A stretch of 20,184 bases of DNA from JBGZEX01 sp041846495. GTDB lineage: Bacteria; Bacteroidota; Bacteroidia; Bacteroidales; Marinifilaceae. The notes beneath the pieces are model-generated. The model was given only the letters and a program-made list of their open reading frames with translations. It was not told the origin of the DNA and did no database searches. A program made the translations under genes and the position numbers. Shown here piece after piece: positions 14,964 through 20,184 of the stretch (position 1 is its first letter; each line of letters begins with the position of its first letter). Where the stretch lies: contig JBGZEX010000014.1 in NCBI GenBank assembly GCA_041846495.1, positions 1 to 20,184 of the forward strand. The letters are read 5' to 3'.

Positions 14964-15002
14964 TTACCCAAGAATACGTTAAAGTTCGTAAACTTGGGTA
15001 AG
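14963..15002 (-). terminator. Inverted repeat, possible terminator of the susCD operon
   Basis: CTTACCCAAG at 14963-14972 is exactly reverse-complemented by CTTGGGTAAG at 14993-15002, with a 20-nt spacer. It lies 93 nt beyond the stop of the last gene of the minus-strand operon. The minus-strand bases after it (TTTGTAGATTTAC) are mildly T-rich. The long loop and weak T tract make terminator function uncertain; a protein-binding site or element end is also possible. Confidence 0.4.
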
Positions 15003-15095
15003 ATTCAATATTTAGAAACGATTTAGAATTCCGTCTCCCTATACTGTCGTATTTCTTTAATTAATAATGTTTGTTTTAGATTTGAGTTACAATAT

Positions 15096-15524
15096 TTATT
15101 TTACTTTAATTTTTGCTGACGTATATCTTCCTTCAATGCGTCCGATTCGTACGTCTTCAGGAGAACATTTCACGATACTTACCGTATACACTTGTCCCGC
15201 ACTTAAAACTTCCGGAAGTTCGATTTCCGTTTTTTTAGTAATCTCGTTTCTCGGCAACACGATATCATTCTCTTTGGAGTAGCCGTTCCCTTCCAATTTA
15301 CACTTAACCGTAACATCCATATTAAAAGGAGTTTGAGTTACAATTTCAATTTTTACTTTTTTGTCGGTAGAAGCGACAATTATCCCTTTATCACAGTCAT
15401 TATGACTAATTTCAACATAGTTTTGTATGCTATTGGAAAAATCATAAGACTCTCCGTCATATCCGTTGCATCCGACCAGGAGCAGAATACAAAAAATGCT
15501 CATGAGTATTTTTATATATTTCAT
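15096..15524 (-). CDS. Small lipoprotein, third gene of the susCD operon
   Basis: 142 aa. The signal peptide ends LLVGC with Cys19; the mature protein is about 124 residues. It is mostly short beta strands with alternating hydrophobics, for example 'KKVKIEIVTQTPFNMDVTV', 'EITKKTEIELPEVL' and 'GQVYTVSIVKC', and looks like a single Ig-like or beta-sandwich domain. I do not recognise the family. It starts 20 nt after the intact susD stop and is the last gene before the inverted repeat at 14963-15002, so it is probably co-expressed. By position it resembles the small surface-glycan-binding or accessory lipoproteins that often follow susD, but no ligand can be inferred. Confidence 0.85.
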   Translation of the reverse strand: MKYIKILMSIFCILLLVGCNGYDGESYDFSNSIQNYVEISHNDCDKGIIVASTDKKVKIEIVTQTPFNMDVTVKCKLEGNGYSKENDIVLPRNEITKKTEIELPEVLSAGQVYTVSIVKCSPEDVRIGRIEGRYTSAKIKVK

Positions 15525-15544
15525 ATGAATTCGTTATTTAGTAA

Positions 15545-16993
15545 TTATTTATCAAACCACATTTTATGATAGAATTTTATATCTTTAGGAGTATTTGGAT
15601 TGGCTGTAGCTTCATCCGGAGAATATTCAAAACGACGGAAAAGTCCTTCTTGCGAAGCATTGTTAGGAATAACTAAACGAGGAACTTCATGTCCTTCCGG
15701 CCCTGAACGCCTCCATTGAGTGAATGCATCCAGAGTCCTATCCATAAGGTCAATCCATTGTTGTAAATGAATTTCTTTAACGGGATCTGCTACTTTCTTC
15801 AGATCAGGTAGCTTTGCTATAAAAATGTCAATCTCGTCTTTTGAAATATCATGATATTTCAAAGCTTCCGTCACTGCTTTTTTATAAAACTCGTCGGCTT
15901 TAGCCAAGTCTTTTGCTACTCCTAATCCTCTTGCATAAGCTTCCGCTTTAAAAAACAGGAGTTCCTGGTAAGTATATACGACATAAGGAGCATCCGGTTT
16001 GTATAAGGTTTTCATATTGATAAAAGCAGTGGTCTCATCTGCTTCATTATTTGTACCTACTCCTATGATTTTACCCCCGGCATTTTTACCCGGTTCGAAA
16101 TAAACTTCTAAACGAGGATCAGCCAAAGGACTCATAATATCCACTACATTGGAATTAGCAAAGAAAAAAAGATTTTGTTTATTAGCGTATTTTTTCAGAA
16201 TTTTAAATTTGGGATTTTCTTTATTAGGTTCATCATAAAAAGGAATTTTAAAATTTTCAGCAGCTGAAGAAATCATTTGTTCTTCTTGCAACATTTTTCC
16301 GATAAGTTCCGCTTTTGATGGATCCGAATCTACCATCAACATGGCAATTTTCAATTTGAGGGAGTTCCCGAATCGTATCCATTTTTCCATATTCCCATTA
16401 TATATGATATCGTACTCCTTGATTACTTTCAAATTCGGATTTTCAGGTGTTTTAGCATCATCCAATGCTTCATCCAATAATTTGAGAATAGCATTGAGTA
16501 CGGACTCCTGCGAATCGAATTTGGGTGTGGATATATCGTCCTGCCAAGACTCCGAATAAGGTACGTCTCCATATATAGTTGTCAATTCGTATATACACTG
16601 TGCAAACATAAATTTACATTGGGCTGCTATGTAAGGCTGTTTGACAATAGATGTTTCGGCGAATTTTATTGCCGTTTTCAAATTCGTTCCTATAACCGGA
16701 ATATAAGCTTTCCATGTATTTCCTGTAGAGTAAGGAGAAATATCATATACGTTGACATCTCCCCAGCCAAAATCCCCTCCGGTAGATAATGTCTGGCCGG
16801 CAAATCCCAATGGTAACCATGAATCACCCCCACATGCATTACCGGCCCAACTTGCCGTCGCATATCCGAAAAGCACTTCCGGTTCTACTTTAGTAGCCGT
16901 ATTAGGACTTGTATTAATATCTAACCAGTCGGAACAAGCGGTGAGATTGGTTAGTCCGATTATTATTAATACGATAATATGATTTTTTTTCAT
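15545..16993 (-). CDS. SusD/RagB-like nutrient-binding outer-membrane lipoprotein
   Basis: 482 aa. The signal peptide ends LTAC (Cys20), followed by 'SDWLDINTSPNTATKVEPE', the typical mature start of the SusD-like group annotated as 'SusD/RagB family nutrient-binding outer membrane lipoprotein'. Further helical repeats follow, including 'CKFMFAQCIYELTTIYGDV' with the helix-turn pattern of TPR-like SusD helices, 'KWIRFGNSLKLKIAM', and a late 'DRTLDAFTQWRRSGPEG'. Family role: a surface lid on the paired SusC channel that captures ligand and hands it over. Length is close to the usual size and no lesion is visible. It begins 11 nt after the susC stop and is followed after 20 nt by a small lipoprotein gene. 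Substrate unknown: no glycoside hydrolase, peptidase or regulator is adjacent. Confidence 0.93.
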   Translation of the reverse strand: MKKNHIIVLIIIGLTNLTACSDWLDINTSPNTATKVEPEVLFGYATASWAGNACGGDSWLPLGFAGQTLSTGGDFGWGDVNVYDISPYSTGNTWKAYIPVIGTNLKTAIKFAETSIVKQPYIAAQCKFMFAQCIYELTTIYGDVPYSESWQDDISTPKFDSQESVLNAILKLLDEALDDAKTPENPNLKVIKEYDIIYNGNMEKWIRFGNSLKLKIAMLMVDSDPSKAELIGKMLQEEQMISSAAENFKIPFYDEPNKENPKFKILKKYANKQNLFFFANSNVVDIMSPLADPRLEVYFEPGKNAGGKIIGVGTNNEADETTAFINMKTLYKPDAPYVVYTYQELLFFKAEAYARGLGVAKDLAKADEFYKKAVTEALKYHDISKDEIDIFIAKLPDLKKVADPVKEIHLQQWIDLMDRTLDAFTQWRRSGPEGHEVPRLVIPNNASQEGLFRRFEYSPDEATANPNTPKDIKFYHKMWFDK

Positions 16994-17004
16994 TATTTTT
17001 AAAA

Positions 17005-20000
17005 TTAAAAATTTAACTTTATATTAAACCCAAGCGATCTTGTCGTCGGCACGCTGTTGAACTCAATACCCTCTGCTACGGAGTTAGGTCCGAACATATT
17101 GGATTCGGGATCCACATGAGGGACATGATCTTTGATAATCCATAGATTCCGTCCTTCAAAGCCGATTTCAAGTCCTTGTATTCTCATACTTTCTGTAATA
17201 TATCTGGGGAACTTGTAGGATAAACGTACTTCTCTGAGTTTTACATAAGAAGCATCGAAAACATTACCTTCCGTATTAGCTACAGCCGAATAGTTCCCCC
17301 AAAAGGCCTGCATGGATTCAACCGGAACATTATTAGGTTTATAACCTCCTGCTCCATCGGGAATAACGCCTTTATCGATAAATATTTTTCCTCTATTTTC
17401 CAGAGTTTCTTTGGCCAAGCCACTACTTCTTAAAGAGGCCGTAGTCGAAGAATACATCACTCCTCCCTGTCGGATATCAATCAAAAAACTGAATTGGATT
17501 CCTTTATACGCAAATTCATTGGAAAATCCCATTGTCCAATCCGGGTAAAGTTCACCGATAAATTGACCCTTTTGGACTTCCCGCAAACCGGATTTCGAGT
17601 TAATAATGAATTCTCCGGTTTCCGTACGTTTCCATTTCGTGCCGTATAATCCGAAAGATTCTCCTTTTTTGGCCTGAATCTGGAGGCCGGACCAACCACT
17701 AGCCAAATTATAAATCATATCCGGATTATCCTCAACCAACTTGTCTACTTTTTGTTTATTTTTAGCGAAATTAAGATTTATACTCCATCTGAAATCGGCA
17801 ATATCGACAGGAACGATATCCGTATTCAATTCAATACCTCTGTTGGAAACTGAGCCGATATTGATTTTTTTCGCAAAATATCCCGTAGATAAAGGAACAT
17901 CCAGGGAAAGAATCTGGTCCGTAGTTTTCACATGATAATATGTAAAGTCGACTGTAACCCGCTTATTGAAAAATTTCAAATTGGTTCCAATTTCAAATGA
18001 ATTCTGATTCTGAGGTTTGAGATTGGCATTTGGTAATACTCGGGGAACTGTAAATGCCGTTGCAATTCCGCCATGAGGGAAAATACCGCCTAAACCGTAT
18101 TGTGAAAAATACGTGGTTACCGGGCGGAATGTATAATCGAGCTGATATGGATTTTCATCGCTTCCGACATTTGCCCAATTTATACGAAGATTACCGAAAC
18201 TTAATATATTATTCTCAGGAAGTAATTCGGAAAATACAAAACTTGAACTCATACCCGGATAAAAATACGAACGATTATTTGAAGGCAGGGTAGAAGACCA
18301 GTCGTTTCTTCCAGTTATATTGAAAAATATAATATCTTTATATGAAATACCGAAATCTCCATATACACCTACAAGTCGTTTTTTACTCGAAGATGCCCAA
18401 GGAGTTTTGGAGGCTGCATTGCTCGGAACATATAAGTCTGCAATTGTCAATTCTTTGGCATCTACTCCATTTTGTTTTACAACTCTGTCATTGATATTGT
18501 GTCCCAACATAAGTTTTAATTCCCAATCATTTCCGAGTTGTTTCGTTGCCGTGACAATAAAATTGTTATCCAATATACGTATATAATATTGTTCGTCATA
18601 AAATTCTCCATTCAGAGCACCGAATGTTCCTTTACTCGTAACTTGTTTGCGTCTGTCATTTGAAAAATCAATACCGAAAGTATTCGTCATCGTAAGCCAT
18701 GGAAAAGGATTATAGTTGAAAACCTGAGAAAGAATCATACGTTCAACATCTCCTTTAAAACGATTCTTGTTGATAATCCAATAGGGGTTATTACCTGTCT
18801 TATCGGTAGTCAATCCTATTTGTTCTCCGGTTTCCGTTTGCCAATGTTTTTTTAAAAGTTCGATGTCAATTGTACGGGGGAGTCCGTTTATAGCACTCGT
18901 TAATATATTCGGATTGTTTGAACTTTGGGCAGGACGTCCTTTGGAATTAATGGAATAATAATTTATAACTGTTCTCGATTCGAAATTTTCAGAAAATTTG
19001 TGACCGGCATTCAATGACACCGTATACTTATCCATTGTCATTCCGGGAATTATACTCGCTTGGTTCAGTGCCGTCATTCCAAGGCGATAATCTCCGGTTT
19101 CATTACCACCGGAAATAGCGATACTATTGATATATGTCTTCCCTAAATCATAAAAATTCTTTACATTATCGGGATAAGCTTGCAGAAATACTTCTTCTCC
19201 CAGAAAATTTACAAATTTTTTATCGGCTACATCGGATATTTTCGGTCCCCATCCGTTAGAATATTTTAAATCGTATATCCCATTATTCCCTTGTGCATAT
19301 TCATTCTGAAATTCAGGCAGCTTTAAAGGACTGTCGAAACGTATACTCGAATTAAATTCGACAGAAGCTTTTTGATTGTTTTTACCTTTTTTGGTAACAA
19401 TCACTACAGCTCCGTTTTTTGCACGAGCACCGTAAAGGGCGGTAGCTGCAGCTCCTTTAAGAATGGAAATGCTTTCAATATCGTCGGAATTAATATCACC
19501 TGCTCTATTCCCGAAGTCCGCCACTCCCTCTACTACATTATTCGAAGCACTCCCCGCTGTAGTATTATCGATTGGAATTCCATCTACCACAAATAATGGT
19601 TGGTTATTTCCATCGAGAGAATTCGCTCCCCGAATGATGATTCTGGAAGCTCCACCTAAAGTTCCGGAAGAAGTGCTGACACGAATACCAGCAACCCGAC
19701 CTGCCAAAGAATTGACCACATTCGCATCCCGAGCTTTTACAAGTTCATCTCCCTTTACCGAACTAACGGCATATCCCAATGATTTATCTTTTCTGGAAAT
19801 ACCTAATGCGGTAACTACGACCTCTTCCATGCGTTTGGATACGCTTTCCAATTTTACGTCGATAACGGTTCGCGTACCGGAATTCACTTCTTCGGTTTTC
19901 ATACCGATAAAGGAAAATACGAGGATGGCATTGGGCTGTACGTTTTTAAGCGTATATTTCCCGTTCGCATCCGTAGCAGTTCCTGTCTCCGTACCCTTGA

Positions 20001-20136
20001 TGATTACCGTAGCTCCGGCTATGGGCGAACCATCGGAGGCATCGGTAACCCTACCGCTTACCTCGCGTCTTTGGGCAAAACAAAATTGTGTTCCCGCCAA
20101 AAACAGGAAAACAATCAATCGAATCGTTTTTTTCAT
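17005..20136 (-). CDS. SusC/RagA-family TonB-dependent outer-membrane transporter
   Basis: 1043 aa. Signal peptide MKKTIRLIVFLFLAGTQFCFA. A carboxypeptidase-regulatory-like domain (about 25-95) contains 'REVSGRVTDASDGSPIAGA'. A TonB-box-like 'MEEVVVTALGI' (about 107-117) precedes the plug domain with 'NSLAGRVAGIRVSTSSG', 'IIIRGANSL' and 'PLFVVDGIPID'. A long beta-barrel follows, ending in 'LGFNIKLNF' with a C-terminal Phe, the usual outer-membrane assembly signal. Family role: energised import of large nutrients with its SusD lid. Full length with no lesions. susD follows after 11 nt. The minus-strand leader GTCTAACTAAAAACAATGTT precedes the ATG at 20136; the promoter and any sigma/anti-sigma regulator lie beyond the window edge, so control cannot be judged. 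The gene looks more AT-rich than the ppdK/rpe block. Confidence 0.97.
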   Translation of the reverse strand: MKKTIRLIVFLFLAGTQFCFAQRREVSGRVTDASDGSPIAGATVIIKGTETGTATDANGKYTLKNVQPNAILVFSFIGMKTEEVNSGTRTVIDVKLESVSKRMEEVVVTALGISRKDKSLGYAVSSVKGDELVKARDANVVNSLAGRVAGIRVSTSSGTLGGASRIIIRGANSLDGNNQPLFVVDGIPIDNTTAGSASNNVVEGVADFGNRAGDINSDDIESISILKGAAATALYGARAKNGAVVIVTKKGKNNQKASVEFNSSIRFDSPLKLPEFQNEYAQGNNGIYDLKYSNGWGPKISDVADKKFVNFLGEEVFLQAYPDNVKNFYDLGKTYINSIAISGGNETGDYRLGMTALNQASIIPGMTMDKYTVSLNAGHKFSENFESRTVINYYSINSKGRPAQSSNNPNILTSAINGLPRTIDIELLKKHWQTETGEQIGLTTDKTGNNPYWIINKNRFKGDVERMILSQVFNYNPFPWLTMTNTFGIDFSNDRRKQVTSKGTFGALNGEFYDEQYYIRILDNNFIVTATKQLGNDWELKLMLGHNINDRVVKQNGVDAKELTIADLYVPSNAASKTPWASSSKKRLVGVYGDFGISYKDIIFFNITGRNDWSSTLPSNNRSYFYPGMSSSFVFSELLPENNILSFGNLRINWANVGSDENPYQLDYTFRPVTTYFSQYGLGGIFPHGGIATAFTVPRVLPNANLKPQNQNSFEIGTNLKFFNKRVTVDFTYYHVKTTDQILSLDVPLSTGYFAKKINIGSVSNRGIELNTDIVPVDIADFRWSINLNFAKNKQKVDKLVEDNPDMIYNLASGWSGLQIQAKKGESFGLYGTKWKRTETGEFIINSKSGLREVQKGQFIGELYPDWTMGFSNEFAYKGIQFSFLIDIRQGGVMYSSTTASLRSSGLAKETLENRGKIFIDKGVIPDGAGGYKPNNVPVESMQAFWGNYSAVANTEGNVFDASYVKLREVRLSYKFPRYITESMRIQGLEIGFEGRNLWIIKDHVPHVDPESNMFGPNSVAEGIEFNSVPTTRSLGFNIKLNF

Positions 20137-20184
20137 AACATTGTTTTTAGTTAGACATTAATTATTCTGTTGAGTGTGAGTTAA

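Larger units (their letters stand above)
14812..15095. other. Gene-free AT-rich stretch between transposase debris and the susCD operon
   Basis: No reading frame with recognisable coding content. It contains the short A/T inverted repeat AAAAAAGCCTTTTTT (near 14863-14877), an imperfect hairpin GAGGGAAGCAGTG/CACTCTTGCCTC (about 14898-14923), and the two inverted repeats at 14946-15002. It probably holds the 3' flank of the dead insertion element and the 3' untranslated region of the minus-strand operon. Confidence 0.5.

Noticed and set aside
19463..20161. 232-codon plus-strand ORF opposite the 5' end of susC
   Set aside because: Antisense to the signal peptide and plug region of an obvious SusC; composition fits a shadow frame.
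1..20184. CRISPR array, riboswitch or ribosomal RNA
   Set aside because: No regularly spaced repeats, no recognisable aptamer-like conserved leader and no rRNA sequence were seen.

Overview
The window looks like a chromosomal segment from a member of the Bacteroidota, most likely order Bacteroidales. The evidence is a SusC/SusD pair, lipoproteins with Bacteroidota-style signal peptides, almost no Shine-Dalgarno sequences, and several promoters of the Bacteroides type (TTTG, a 19-20 nt spacer, then TAnnTTTG). No ribosomal or marker gene allows a genus call.

Layout. 37-2565 (+): a lipoprotein of uncertain family, then a secreted protein with a thioredoxin domain at each end, closed by a perfect 19-bp hairpin. 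2710-8160 (+): a large alpha-2-macroglobulin-like lipoprotein with the CxEQ thioester motif. 8321-11047 (+): pyruvate phosphate dikinase with its own promoter and terminator. 11190-12521 (-): a small accessory cassette made of a 33-codon putative lipoprotein ORF, an intact 189-aa secreted protein of unknown function, and a second copy of that gene broken by a 1-nt deletion and a nonsense codon. 12736-12808 (-): tRNA-Gly(GCC), divergent from 13021-14187 (+), a gamma-class carbonic anhydrase family gene and rpe. 14188-15095: a gene graveyard holding the 3' end of a lost susD with its terminator, a frameshifted transposase fragment, and several hairpins. 15096-20136 (-): an intact susC-susD-small lipoprotein operon.

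How the parts relate. The metabolic genes (ppdK, the carbonic anhydrase homologue, rpe) are housekeeping and mostly unrelated to each other, apart from the carbonic anhydrase-rpe pair, which sit 6 nt apart behind one strong consensus promoter. Envelope functions dominate the rest: redox proteins, a thioester protease-trap-like protein, and a TonB-dependent nutrient uptake complex whose substrate cannot be read because no enzyme or regulator is next to it. The susD remnant with its preserved terminator shows that a second SusCD locus, or an earlier arrangement of this one, once ended here.

I found no clearly new multi-gene system. The least explained items are the duplicated small secreted-protein cassette with its 33-codon lipoprotein ORF, and the debris region at 14188-15095.
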